A stretch of DNA of 64,000 nucleotides from Saururus chinensis. Its lineage: Eukaryota; Streptophyta; Magnoliopsida; Piperales; Saururaceae. The DNA is taken from contig CP141148.1 of the NCBI GenBank assembly GCA_035235625.1, forward strand, positions 30,071,057 to 30,135,056, written 5' to 3'. The position numbers and the translations under genes are program-made. Positions 35,451 to 47,100 of this stretch are shown here, piece by piece. Positions within the stretch are counted from its first letter, which is position 1; each line of letters begins with the position of its first letter. The notes beneath the pieces are model-generated. The model did not search any database and was not told the origin of the DNA. It was given only the letters and a program-made list of their open reading frames with translations.

Positions 35451-36078
35451 TACATCATGGCATCTAGGCACATAGCATGACATAGAGGCACATAGCATAG
35501 TATATAGGTACATAGCATGACATATAGGTACATAGCATGACATATAGGTACATAGCATAGTATATAGGCACATAGCATGACATATAGGCACATAGCATAG
35601 TATATAGGTAGTATATAGGCACATAGCATGGCATATAGGCACATAGCATGGCATATAGGTACATAACATGGCATATAGGTACATAGCATAGTATATAGGC
35701 ACATAGCATGGCATATAGGTACATAGCATAGTATATAGGCACATAGCATGGCATATAGGCACATAGCATAGTATATAGGCACATAGCATGACATATAGGT
35801 ACATAGCATAGTATATCGACACATAGCATGGCATATAGGCACATAGCATAGTATATAGGCACATAGCATGGCATACAGGCACATAGCATAGTATATAGGT
35901 ACATAGCATAGTATATAGGCACATAGCATGGCATATAGGTACATAGCATAGTATATAGGCATATAGCATGCCATATAGGCACATAGCATAGTATATAGGC
36001 ACATAGTATGGCATATAGGCACATAGCATAGTATATAGGTACATAGCATAGTATATAGGCACATAGCATGATATATAT
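35451..36078. repeat. Minisatellite, 20-bp unit, about 31 copies
   Basis: The unit is ACATAGCATGGCATATAGGC, alternating with a variant ACATAGCATAGTATATAGGT. One half unit near 35610 shifts the phase by 10 bp. On the minus strand the unit lacks stop codons in all frames. Because 20 is not a multiple of three, all three frames run open for over 210 codons with the same 20-residue period. These frames are not genes. Confidence 0.95.
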
Positions 36079-37612
36079 AAATCGTAGCATAACACACATC
36101 ATAACTTAGCACATGCTGTACGGAAGATCAGAAATGCTTACTTCCATCATAACCCATACAGTAATTGTATCTACGGATAGAACCCCGTCTTACTTCGGGT
36201 GTCTTTTTCTTGTTTCGGTGTTCGGGCAGAGCCTTGCTTAATCTCGGGGCATTTCCTCCTTATAAGATTGTTAGCTCAGAAAATAGAACCCACCATCACA
36301 TAGAACACCTTCGATTTAGTCAAGAACGGCTCTTGAATCGACTAAATCGGAGTTGGGATGGCCAGAAACAGAGAAAATAAAGTTCATCGGTACAGGTAGA
36401 ACCTCTCCTTGTCTTGGGGCGTTTCCTCTTCATATGATTGCTAACTCAGAAAATGGAACCCTCTATCGCGTAGAACATACTCGATTTAGTCAAGAACGCC
36501 TCTTGAATTGACTAAATCGGAGTTGGGATGGCCAAAAACAGAGAAAACGAAGTTCGTCGGTGCATGAAGATAACGGGCAGGACCTCCTCTTGTCTTGGGA
36601 CGTTTCCTCATTATACGGTCTCCAACTCGAAGAACAGACAGCTCCATTGCGTAGAGCATACTCGATTTAGTAGGAAACAAGTCTTGAACGGCCTTAATCG
36701 GCCTCAGAACGATCAGAAACGGGGGTAGAGAAGTTCTGCTCGAAACACAGGAGAAATGGGGTTTATATAAACCGCCCAATCCGTCGAAACTGCGGCGCCG
36801 CGCTGCCAGAAATGGCGGCGCCGCGGTAACATGCGGCTCGCACCCGCACGTGGAACCGCAGCGCCCATGGTAACGCGAGCGTGAGCGGCGCACCGGCCCG
36901 TGCGCCGATCCGTGCGCTGCGGCGCGCGCCGTTTTAAATAATTATATTTTTTTTCTTTTTCTCCTTTTTTCAAACACGCGTAACTTCGTACCCCGGATTC
37001 GGATTCGCGTGTTCTAGGTATCGTTGGACTTGTATCGATGAGCCCTTCGATACCACCCTACTTAAAGCAGCAAATCATACTATTTCCAAGTGGGTCCCGC
37101 TTATAAAGCACGTTTCTTAAATATCGTAATTTCCGGTCCCGACCTCTGTTTCGCACGTTCTTTGAATCATTACGCTCGTTATGCCAAGCTCTACCTGGCT
37201 AAGGGTATTTCACATAATGAAAACCCTTAATATTAATCTCAAATTACCGAATTACCCTTAACCCTCCCGGGTTAAGCGTAACCGAAAAATGGGTCGTTAC
37301 ACCAACTGTCTCAATTGACACTGTTTTGGGCTCTTAAAACTATCTGAGTAATGGGTCAGAGTCTAAATACCCATTAAGCTGTAGTTTTAAGTGGCAAATC
37401 TGAACCATTGGATGACCTATAGATGGACAATCAGGATTCTAAGGTTCTTAACAATGGTATCCTGGTTTAGTTATAAATACACCATTAGTCATCCTAATTT
37501 GGTACCTTAAGTAAGATTACTCTCAGTTAAGTTCTAAACCAAAAACCCCATTGTAATTCTAAAGAGGATTAGCAGAGGATTAAACTTAATTGAAGGTTTT
37601 AATGATTACAGG

Positions 37613-38841
37613 TATGCCTAAAGCCTTGTATTATGTTCTATCATTGCTTTCTTGTGGTCAAAGCGTTGCAGCATGCTCGACGCTTTCCATTTGATCCTGT
37701 TCGATATGTTGCAAGCGTTGTTGAAGCGATGCGACATGTTTAACGATTACCTTTTGTTCCCATTCGATATGTTGCAAGCGTTGTTGCCTCGCTTTCCCTT
37801 GGAGAGCATGTGTTCGCCCCTTAGCTTGCTCGACGCAATGTGTTAAGGGTGCGACACACTTGTTGTTCTACTAAACAAGAGCTGATTCGGGAGGCACTCC
37901 TTTGCCTTCTCGTTGCCTGCTGCAACCTGTCACTTCGCTCTTTGGAAGTTGTTTCCTGTTGAGATCTCATGCATGTGAATCCGCCAAAACAGTGAGCCTT
38001 CACCCGCCTACTGCCTTAGCTCTCAAAGGCAGGGCAGTCCATCATCCTCTGTGTCATCTCACAGATGAACCCTAGAGTTGCCAACTTCTACTTCAACTTT
38101 GACTCTAGTTGACCACCTCGCCCTTAGTAGTCACCGATGCTCACTTGGAGAATTAGAGAGGCCTAGAGGGACTTCCAGTCAGCAACTTTGGCACACTGCC
38201 GTCTACCTGAGTATTTTCCTTGCTCGGTTTTGTACACCATCATCTTGAGCCCTGCGAGGTCCTACGAAAGCTCCTCCAACTTCTTCGTAGTTAGGGTCAT
38301 CAGCTGGCCTACCTCCTTTCAAAGACCAATTCTTTCTTGGACTTGTTCCGAAGAATGTTCCTCCAAACGAACCAATCTTCTGTCACCATGGATGTCAGGG
38401 CTCGGGGAGTTGGAGGCGAGTCTCCATGCTCCTCTTTTCCAAGCATTGTTCCAAGCAAATACATCCTCTAGCATGACTTCAAGGCTCCATTTGTCGTTCC
38501 CCAAATAAAACTCTGATGAAAAGTCTATGTTTGATGTCTGTTTCCGGGAACATCATCTTCACTGATCCAACTGTCAGACAACCCAGATTTAGTAGGAGAG
38601 ATTTCACACACCTTGCACAGCCTGAATACACTCGGCAAGTGACAGCCTTTCAACCCTTGTAGCATGCACACAAACACAAAGAACAGACGCATACTCAAAA
38701 AACAATGGAAGTAAAGGGACACTCAAAGAACAATGGAAGTAAAGGGAAAAAGGGTCCTAGAAGCATTTGGTTCAAATGTTAGTGCCAAAACACAAACTCA
38801 TTTGCACTTTCATGAGCTTATAATTTGTTCCCACCATTTTA
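37613..38841. other. Decayed repeat DNA, no assignable gene
   Basis: An imperfect direct repeat lies at 37690-37790 (ATGTTGCAAGCGTTGTTG, twice). On the minus strand at 38319-38460 a frame reads RLVRLEEHSSEQVQERIG, a coiled-coil-like stretch that could come from a gypsy gag, but with many stops and no core gag motif. I do not assign it. Confidence 0.3.
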
Positions 38842-39270
38842 GGGGGCGTTTGGCAAACAATTTGAAGTAGAAAGAAAATGGCTTTGTAAGAGAATTGATT
38901 TTTGACAAAAAAAAAAGCAAAAGTATGATACATTTGGTTAGGGTTTTTTAAGCTGATTTAAAAAAGAAATCAAATTTAAGCTCACTTTTGATTTTTATGT
39001 AAAAATAACAAAAATACCCTTCAACATAATGGGTAAAACGTATTTGACTAATGGGTAAAACGTCTTTCCATACCTTTTCAAACCTGAGGTGAGTTCTTGA
39101 AGAAATTAGATTTTAGGTCAATTCGGTTTGAATTGACCCAAAAGTTGACTTTTATTGGCAAAGTCATTTTAATGCTAAATGACCCTTCCATACGGTTTTC
39201 AGCTCAGAAAGCAATTTCTAACCTAAACAAATCACTTTCAACTCATAAAATCTGCCTCCCAAACAGGCCC
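38842..39270. mobile_element. MITE-like element, GGGCGTTTGG termini
   Basis: The left end GGGGGCGTTTGGCAAACA faces a right end TCCCAAACAGGCCC, forming an imperfect inverted repeat. The flanking bases are TTA on the left and TTG on the right, close to the TTA/TAA target of Tourist/Harbinger MITEs. The interior is AT-rich and non-coding. A hAT-type origin is an alternative. Confidence 0.5.
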
Positions 39271-39744
39271 TTGACTTGTGGTTACGATAAGCAGTTACAA
39301 CAAGACCCCATGACAGCCCACTATGTCGCCCATACCACATGTGGTTATGTACAAGAGTGTGCACCAATTGATCAAGCAGTGGCTAGCAACCACCAACCAC
39401 TTGGCTAGCAACCGCCAACCACCCATATTCCTCACCATGATGCACTCGGGTTTTAGTGGCCAACAACCGCTAGTCTTAGCACGTCGTCCTTGTGAGCATG
39501 CAGAGACATGGCCACGCTCCAACACCCGTAACCTGTTGTCACCACCCATACTCGAGCTGCCCACCTTTGCACTCCCCTTAGTTGTTGTTGTATGCTTGTG
39601 TACAACTCCCCCAAGCACCTGCCCTTAGCCACTTCGTGTCTAAGTCAGCCTATAGGCTAAGATGAGGGGCTTAAAAGCCATCCTTGACTGTATCTATAGT
39701 GGGGATCTAGGTTATCTCATTCCCAATAATTCTCACTCTTAATG
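39271..39744. other. Repetitive non-coding DNA near the gypsy 3' end
   Basis: No domain is recognised. The short phrase AGCAACCACCAACCAC recurs at 39386-39425. Open frames on both strands overlap it and show no family motif. It may be the 3' part of the minus-strand gypsy element. Confidence 0.3.
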
Positions 39745-40000
39745 CCTCATGGTGGCGCCTTCAACCTCCATATCTAGGATAGCCTCGACTTCATGCTCAA
39801 ACTGTTTGAACACTGTGGGAGGTGCCCTTCGCTATGTAGGGTTGGGATCTTCAAAGTCCTCCAAGTATGGATTTAAGAAGCTAACATGGCTAATTGGTGT
39901 AGTTTATACCTTTCTGGTAGAGCAAGTTGATATGAAAGGTTGGCAGATTGGCTTCCCAACCTTTCGTATGATGGAAAAGGGTATGTCATACCCTTGAATA
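39745..40000 (-). pseudogene. Ty3/gypsy integrase C-terminal remnant
   Basis: On the minus strand the reading shows IIRKVGK, then HVSFLNPYLEDFEDPNPT, then RAPPTVFKQFEHEVEAIL. These match, in order, the conserved end of plant chromovirus integrases (VGK, HVSFLKPY, then RAPP...EVE.IL just before a chromodomain). In-frame stops are present and the chromodomain itself is not recognisable. It belongs to the minus-strand element whose LTR begins at 47100. Confidence 0.72.
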
Positions 40001-40115
40001 AGCCCCCAATGAATCACCCGCCTTAACATCTTCCACACTAACCCAGAAGATTTCCAAAACATAGAAGATTTGAACTTAATGTTAAATCCACCAGCTTACT
40101 CAACCCTAGAACGGT

Positions 40116-40858
40116 CCACTAATACTGCGTTTCCCATACCACAAGTATTTAGTGGTTTCACTATCTTTTAAAATAATTGAAATTAATTTCAACACACCAG
40201 CAAAACTAGCCAAAGAGTGATTCACTAATACCACATGTCCCATACCATGAGCATTTAGTGATTCCACCTAAGTAGTTCCACTATTTTTTTGAAAACAACT
40301 TTCAAAATGTAGAGTTTCAAAAGTAAATCTTGTGTCAAGATATCGGAAAAATTTACCATAGAGCTATCCACCAACACGTCACATCCCATTCTGTGGTGTT
40401 CAGTGGTTGCTCATTGGCAACTCTACCGCTTTTTAAAATAAAGTCATTTTATAAGCAAATGATTTTTTTTTCAACACACCGGCAAAAGTAACGCTAGAGT
40501 GATCCACCAACACCTCTCGTCCCATACCATGGGTGTTTGATGGCTTCTTCTAGGTGGTTCTACCATCTTGCAAGACAAATTTTTTAAACTTTAAAATTTT
40601 AGATATTTCAAAGTTGATCTTTCATAAACCGGTAGAACTAACTATAGAGTTTTCCACTAACCCTCACGTCCCATACTGCAAGTGTTTGGTGGTTACTCTT
40701 AGATAGTTCCATTGTCTTTTGAAAATGGATTAATTTCTCAATCAAATAAAATTTCTGAAACAGATGATTTGAAATTAAATGTTTTTTAATACCCCGATAG
40801 AGTTAATCATAGAGTTGTCCACTAACGCCTCGTGTCCCATACCACGGGCGTTTAGTTG
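40116..40858. repeat. Six tandem hairpin units in the gypsy leader
   Basis: Six units start at 40116, 40222, 40368, 40504, 40654 and 40819 (spacing 106-165 bp). Each has the core CCACTAA...GTCCCATACC...TTTAGTGG, about 40 bases, in which the arms are complementary. Arm changes are often matched: unit 2 has TCACTAA with TTAGTGA, unit 6 has ACGCC with GGGCGT, unit 1 has AATACT with AGTATT. The linkers share ATAGAGTTGTCC and ATCTTTTGAAA-type phrases. No coding frame is present. Confidence 0.8.
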
Positions 40859-41426
40859 TTACTCCTTGGTAATTTGGTCATCATGAATTTGTCTATCTAT
40901 TTGAAATTGAAGTCACTAAAATAAAATCATGTACTGGATTCAAAACAGATGTTTCCGATTGATTCAAAATCAGAATTCGTAAAATCAGTTCAGATCATAC
41001 ACCATACATACAAAATAGAATTGCTAACCATTCTTGAATTATAAATCGGAATTCAAAAAATCGGAGTCCATCGGAAATCCGATGTAACATATGCAAAACA
41101 AAATGTCAAATCAAATTCGATAAAACTGATTCAAAACAAAATTGTCAAACCATTCTCGATTACAATTCATAACATCGTAGCTTGTATCAAATCTCATGTC
41201 ATATATACCGAATAGAAAGCTCAAACCCAGAATTCATATTAAGTCAAATATCACAATTGAAACAGAATTTCAAAAATTAGAATTCGAATCTAATCAAAAC
41301 AAGATTCGAGATTAATTCTTGATTAAAATCAAAACAAGATTCGAGATTAATTCTTGATTAAAAATTAGGATTCGAATCTAATCAAAATATATTTTTAAAA
41401 TAGTTTCCTCTCGCAGACAAAGAAAT

Positions 41427-41438
41427 GCTCTAATACCA
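41427..41438 (-). other. Primer-binding site of the minus-strand gypsy element
   Basis: Read on the minus strand, the LTR ends GTGTTACA, followed by AA and then TGGTATTAGAGC. This matches the initiator-methionine tRNA primer site TGGTATCAGAGC with one C-to-T change. It shows that the LTR at 41441-47100 is a 5' LTR on the minus strand. Confidence 0.8.
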
Positions 41439-43284
41439 TTTGTAACACCCCAACCTAGAAAACTGACTCAGACTGGGGGTTATTCAGAAAACTAAATCAA
41501 AGTTCTTAAATTAATAGAAAAATTTTAAACAGAGATCAATTAGGAGTGGCAGACTCTATCTGCAAGAGTCATAACATTCTTCCACACACTATAGACCTGT
41601 AACATTCTGATGTGCATATATCAGAAGAAACCTAATTTTATAACTAATTTGGATCGGGCCAACATCACCTTGCATTGGTTTCCTATGTACGTATTGGATA
41701 ACATTACAATATTCTTCTAATACGATGGGATCCAAATGTAGTTCTCCTAACAGCTAATACATTTATCAGGCATCACAGAATCATATACGTTAAAATATGT
41801 ATGTCCTTATATACGAATAAATCATTCAGAGTCAGATAGAAATCACATAAAACATTGGAGTCAAATGGAAGTCAATAAATTAGTGAAATCACACATCCCA
41901 CTCTATCACAGAGCAGAACACACAACAGAATATATTGGATCATATCAAATCATATCAAATTTCATCCAACCATACTGATCATATCATATTAGATCGGAGA
42001 ATATCATATCACCACATAACATTTAAGAGCAAATCGGATAACATAATATATCAAAGCATATCAAATCGGAACATGTCAGCATATATCAGATCATAGTAAA
42101 TCATATATCTTAATTAGTATATTAATATTACTAATTAAGATGTGCATGCATATAAATCATATTAAATTATAAGTAAAAAATTTACTCCTCTGCAATTCCG
42201 AAAGTAGCGACGTTTGGAGTTGCTTGTTTCCTCAATGTGTCCTCCCTTTCATAACCTCCTCTAACTCTGGAACATCTTTATCATTAAGCTTGAAGGCGGC
42301 GGAAAGTACCTCTCCTACTCTAAGATACTTTTCTCTTTCTGTGCTCGTAGGCTATGGAGAGAACCTCCCCTTAACCCAGGACACTTTTTTTCTATTTTAG
42401 TGCCCATAGGCTACGGACAAAACCTCCCCTTAACCAAGGACATTTTTCTCTTTCTGTGCTCATAGGCTACGGATAGAACCTCCCCTTGACCTGGGGATGT
42501 TTCTCTCACTGCGTGGCCCTTCGATGGAGGATAGAGCCTCCCCTACTCGGGACTACTTACCTCAATGTGGCCCGATGACAGAATATGAAACTTCCCCTTA
42601 CTCCGGGCCACTTCTGTCATGCCCCGGTGATGCCCGACTGGAGCTGAACCCGGTCTAGGGGCCGGTCAAGCGCCCGGGGGCGACGAAAGGAAAATTTGAG
42701 AAACGATCTAGCGGAAGACTTAACCCTAACCACGGGTGATTAACAGAAATTATGGAGTATGCACAATCCTTTGAGTAAGAGTAAATAAAGAGGGAAAGAA
42801 AAAGGTGTTACTTATCACAAAGTAAACAACAATCTCAAACCTACAAGCTTAGTTTAAGTAAAGCCCACACAGGCTCAAAATAAGTCATAAGCATCACAAC
42901 TGTAAAATGTGACATAAATCTAAAACAAGAGCCCTACACAAAGGTTCTAAACAACAACATAACTAAGGAAAATAAACCACACAAAGATCTCCACGATCAC
43001 ATCCAAGCCATCTCTGACCTTTCCTCAAAGAGGAGATCCTGTCCGTCTGCATGTCGCACCACGCAGCCCCAAAATAAAATACAAGAAAGAGGGGTGAGTT
43101 TAACAAACTCAGCAATGGTTTTTAATATCACTATCAACATCGAAAATACGATAGCATAGCAATATAATCATTCAGATCAAAGATTTACATGGTGCATCAT
43201 TTTCTGATCATGCATATACATCACCTCAACATGCATTATAGTGCATAATCCACGTAGTGTCATTCTCATTATAACATCTTCCAA

Positions 43285-43660
43285 GAAATGTATCTCTAAC
43301 ATACATATTCAATCATACTTCATATCATAATCAACCTGCATGAATGCATCTCTAACATACATATTCCCTCATGTATCACATCATAACAACTGCATGAAAT
43401 GTATCTCTAACATACATATCCAATCATGCATCATATCATAACAACTTGCATGAATGTATCTCTAACATACATATTCCTTCATGCATCACATCATAACAAC
43501 TACATGAAATGTATCTCTAACATACATATCCAATCATGCATCATATCATAACAACCTGCATGAATGTATCTCTAACATACATATTCCATCATGCATCACA
43601 TCATAATTAACCTGCATGAAATGTATCTCTAACATACATATTCCATCATGCATCACATTC
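43285..43660. repeat. Tandem repeat, about 55-bp unit, seven copies
   Basis: Each unit contains ATGTATCTCTAACATACATA followed by a CATCATGCATCACATCATAA-type stretch. The units differ by small indels and substitutions. Confidence 0.85.
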
Positions 43661-43782
43661 CCATTCATCATGCATGTATAAGTGTCACACACACACTAGT
43701 CCAACATGCAAGTCCATACACATAGAGAATAAACCTGCTCTTCAATACCGAAGCCCTCGAGCAAACACTTATCGAATAGACA

Positions 43783-43885
43783 TGCTCCTCAAGGCCAACG
43801 CCTACGAGCAACTCCTGCTCCTCAAGGCCAACGCCTTTGAGCAACTCCTGCTCCTCAAGGCCAATGCCTTCTAGCAACGCCTGCC
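43783..43885. repeat. Tandem repeat, 33-bp unit, about three copies
   Basis: The unit GCTCCTCAAGGCCAACGCCT plus 13 bases is repeated. A minus-strand open frame over it shows an 11-residue period (ELLKGVGLEEQ). It is the repeat, not a gene. Confidence 0.85.
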
Positions 43886-46800
43886 CATCAAGTCTAAACT
43901 CCCGGGCAACCCTGCTTGTCAAGACTAAAGTCCCAAGCAACAACACCTAGCACGCCGATGCACTTGGACAAACCAACTGGATTCTCAGGGTCCAACGAAT
44001 CATAAATAATCCCAATCCGCAAGACAAGTACACAACTCATCCCTACTTAACTCCATTTAACTAGACTCAACCCGGGGAGTGCATTCGTTCCACACAGGAA
44101 CACAAAACAAAACATGTCCTTTCGGACCAATCAACTTACGATTCATCCATGACCGATCAATCCGGCACACAATTTCACCACATTGCATCCAATCGGTCAA
44201 GTTCGATTAACCTCGATGAAGCCTCAATTGGAAATCCATTTTCATGATGCATGCAACATGGTACATACGTGGGCAAGGCATACATGAATCTTAATCCATG
44301 ACAAGTGCTCTCATCAACCCCTAATGCATCATTCATAATCACAATATCAAGCTTCAACCTCATCATTTAACCCCCACATGTGTGTGTATGACTAGTAGAA
44401 ACATTTCACACAATGCATGTCAACATGCTTGAAATCAAACTCACTACCACACTACACATGTGAATTCCCATCTAAACATGAATTCTAGCAGAAATCATAG
44501 GAGAAGAACGTTAAAATCATAACTCAAATCAAAACTCAACCACAAAGGTTAAACACATATAAGATCATTCATTTCATCATTGAGTCATGGCATTCACCAA
44601 CATCCACACATCACTAACTACATTCTATCATGACAAATCAGTCCATCAATAGGTGGTAGTTCTACTGAAAATATGCTTAATCCAAGGGAATCAACCATTC
44701 ATAATTTCAAGATGACAATTCCAACACCATGCCACAAAACATAAGTCATTCCACAAATCTTTAAGCATATATCTCAACTCCATAATCTCAATAGCATGCA
44801 TTTCTAGTAGCATAATATAGCTTAAAACACTCTACATTCATATAAAATTGGCAAGCTAAAGTGGAATCATCAAAATAAACATCATGCATTAAAACACCAA
44901 TCTGCTGTGTATCCGTTCGAACGCCCTTCAGACCGTTCAAACGGTTAAACGCAAAAATTTGAAATTCACTGTTTGGCCGTTCGAACGCCTAGCAGGCTGT
45001 TCGATCGGCTGAACTGGAAAACTGTCATTCCGACAGTGTTGCCGTTCGAATGCCAACAAGGCAGAACAGTCCATCTTCTTCCTTTCGCGAATCCAAACCG
45101 AAACACCATTGATAACACTTCAAATCCACATCTAACAACCTAATCATCATCAAAAGTCCTTCTTGACTTCCAGAACATCAAACCATATCATAATAATGCA
45201 AAGCCTTAAAGAATCGGGATTAAATAACTCCATTTTCTAATCTTACCATTAACACACCAAATTAAGCAACCCATTTCGAAATAAGCCAAAAATGAAGAGT
45301 TTTACCATGGATAAACAGAGATTTTGAAGACCCATTACCTCAGCACTTGATTAAGTTCGGATTGGAGAGTCACCCTTCTTGAAATCCTTAAAAACACATT
45401 GAGTTTGAATTAAATTCCAATAGAAATTGATTTACCCAAGAAATCCCTAATTAAATCTTAAATCTAGGGCTTGTTGGTAGTAAAAATTGAATCTTGAATA
45501 TTATGGTTTGTAGTAAAACACAAATCATTAGTTTTTGATGCCTAAAAACGAATTGAATCAAGGGGGAAATGGTAGATTTGGAAAAGCTTAAAAAGAAAGT
45601 AGGGTTTAATGCTTAATTAGAGTAAGCTTACCTTAAACCACTTCTAATTGGGGCCTAATTGGGGATTAGGCCAGACCTCCTTCTTTAGCCTATTCCCAAA
45701 AATGGAAATGGCTGAGGTCTGCCCTTTTATAGTAAGGGTTGGGGTATGCATGGGTAAGTGTTGGGGTATAAATAGGAAAAGTAGGCTAAAAATGGGTATT
45801 TTATAAATTTAAGCACTAATTAAGCCTAACAAAACTTTAAAAATTTTTGTATAACCTTAGGTAGATTTCTAAGTTCATTTGAAACAAAAATAAAATTTTC
45901 AACGGTGGGGCCCATAGGGGTCCCGCCAAAACCCTAATTTTTGGAAAATTAGTAAAAATTCAGAAAAATCCCAAAAATTCACATTTATTTTAAAATCACT
46001 TAAAATCACTAATCTTAAAGTTGATTTTGATTGAAACCATTATAAACACTATTTATTCATGAAATTACCGAATAAGATCAGAAAATACGTTAATTCAAGA
46101 TAACCAATAATTACAGAAAACCATAAACCGGTTTAAGATCAGGGATCTTACAACTTCTCTTCCCTCTGGGCTAGAGGGCGATGGGCAAAGTCTCCTCTTG
46201 TCCCAGGGTGTTTCCCTCTTATAGAAATGTTAACTCTAAGAACGGACACTTCCATTGCGTAGAACACTCTTGAATTAGCTAAGAAAGCCTTTTCAACGGA
46301 AGAAAATGTACTCAAAACAACTCCAGAAAGTCCTCCCTTAGTATTAAAGGGTGATGGGCAGGGTCTCCTCTTACTCCTAGGTGTTTCTCCCTTATGAACT
46401 CTCCAACTCGAGGAATGGACACTTCCATTGCATAAAACACCCTTGAATTAGCTAAGAACATCTTTTAAATGACTCGAATCAAACTTAAAATGAGTGAGAA
46501 ATGGAGAAAAGAAGTTTCAGAATGTTCATCAAATGAAGAACCGATGGATTTAAATAGAGAACAAGAATTGACACGTGTTTGACACGTCTAACACGTGTCA
46601 TGTGTGTCTGACGTGCATCAAACACACGTCACACATCAAACATGTGTCTAATGCGTGTTAGACATGTGTCAGCTTCTTACATGCCGCCACTGCATAGCAC
46701 ACGCGCAGCTCATGCACTGCCACATGGCGACGGTTAAAATTATTTTATTTGTTTTTCTTTTCAAAACTTGAAAACGCGTTATCTTCCTACCCCGAAGTCA

Positions 46801-47100
46801 GAATTGCACGTTCTTAGTACCGATAAACTCATATCAATGAGCCCTTTGAAACTAGACTATACATTGGTCAGTTTTCTTACACTTTTCAAGTGGGTCCCGC
46901 CCATATGGCACCACTTTCCAAGGTCGTAACTTTTGCTCTTGACCTCCATTTCACGTGTTCTTCGATTCATTACACTCATTACTTTGAGCTCTAACTAAAT
47001 ATGGGAATTCCATCCCTTGAAAACCCTTAAAATTTTATTTAAATTATGTAATTACCCTTAATCCATCGGTTTAGGCGTAATCGGAACACGGGGTGTCACA

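Larger units (their letters stand above)
34870..37301 (-). mobile_element. Solo gypsy-type LTR (2432 bp) with perfect target duplication
   Basis: It begins TGTAACGACCCGACCC and ends GGGTCGTTACA, so the ends are TG...CA with an extended inverted repeat. It is flanked by CCAAC at 34865-34869 and 37302-37306. It is homologous to the LTR at 41441-47100 (GGATCGGGCCAAC near 35101 and 41653). That copy has a primer-binding site at its low-coordinate side, so both read on the minus strand. It contains small hairpin repeats (35321-35431), a 20-bp minisatellite (35451-36078) and three direct repeats of about 170 bp at 36222-36720. No coding region is present. Confidence 0.9.
34828..37612 (+). mobile_element. 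Copia 3' LTR, interrupted by a solo gypsy LTR
   Basis: The LTR begins TGTTGGGCTTTA after the polypurine tract and is interrupted at 34869. It resumes at 37307 after the inserted element and its CCAAC duplication. Without the insert it would be about 350 bp, ending near GATTACA at 37612. The right end is a best guess because no 5' LTR is available for comparison. Confidence 0.6.
42615..46152. mobile_element. Nested solo LTR (3538 bp) with perfect target duplication
   Basis: It begins TGTCATGCCCCGG and ends GGGATCTTACA. ACTTC flanks it at 42610-42614 and 46153-46157. It is non-coding throughout. It holds a 55-bp tandem repeat (43285-43660), a 33-bp tandem repeat (43783-43885) and GTTCGAACG motifs at 44920-45060. 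The size and ends suggest a long gypsy-type LTR; the strand is not determined. Confidence 0.88.
41441..47100 (-). mobile_element. Gypsy 5' LTR, interrupted by a nested solo LTR
   Basis: Read on the minus strand it begins TGTGACACCCCG at 47100 and ends GGGTGTTACA at 41441, followed by the primer-binding site. Removing the nested element at 42615-46152 with one ACTTC copy leaves about 2.1 kb, close to the homologous solo LTR at 34870-37301. The segments 42340-42600 and 46157-46500 carry direct repeats with AGAACCTCCCCTTA and CATTGCGTAGAACAC phrases, as in the other LTR. The presumptive target duplication on the 47101 side is AGCTA. The 3' LTR was not found. Confidence 0.78.

Noticed and set aside
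35415-36112. Three overlapping minus-strand open frames of 212-230 codons
   Set aside because: They are the same 20-bp minisatellite read in three phases. The repeat lacks stops in any phase; no gene is implied.
38319-38504. Possible gypsy gag coiled coil on the minus strand
   Set aside because: Only a short heptad-like stretch is seen, with stops on both sides and no gag core or zinc knuckle. It is noted as a gap comment only.
43285-43660. Regularly spaced repeats that could look like a CRISPR array
   Set aside because: The units are tandem, without unique spacers between constant repeats, and the DNA is a plant LTR.
43668-43946. Minus-strand frame with an 11-residue leucine- and glutamate-rich repeat
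   Set aside because: It is the 33-bp tandem repeat inside the nested LTR, in a non-coding context.
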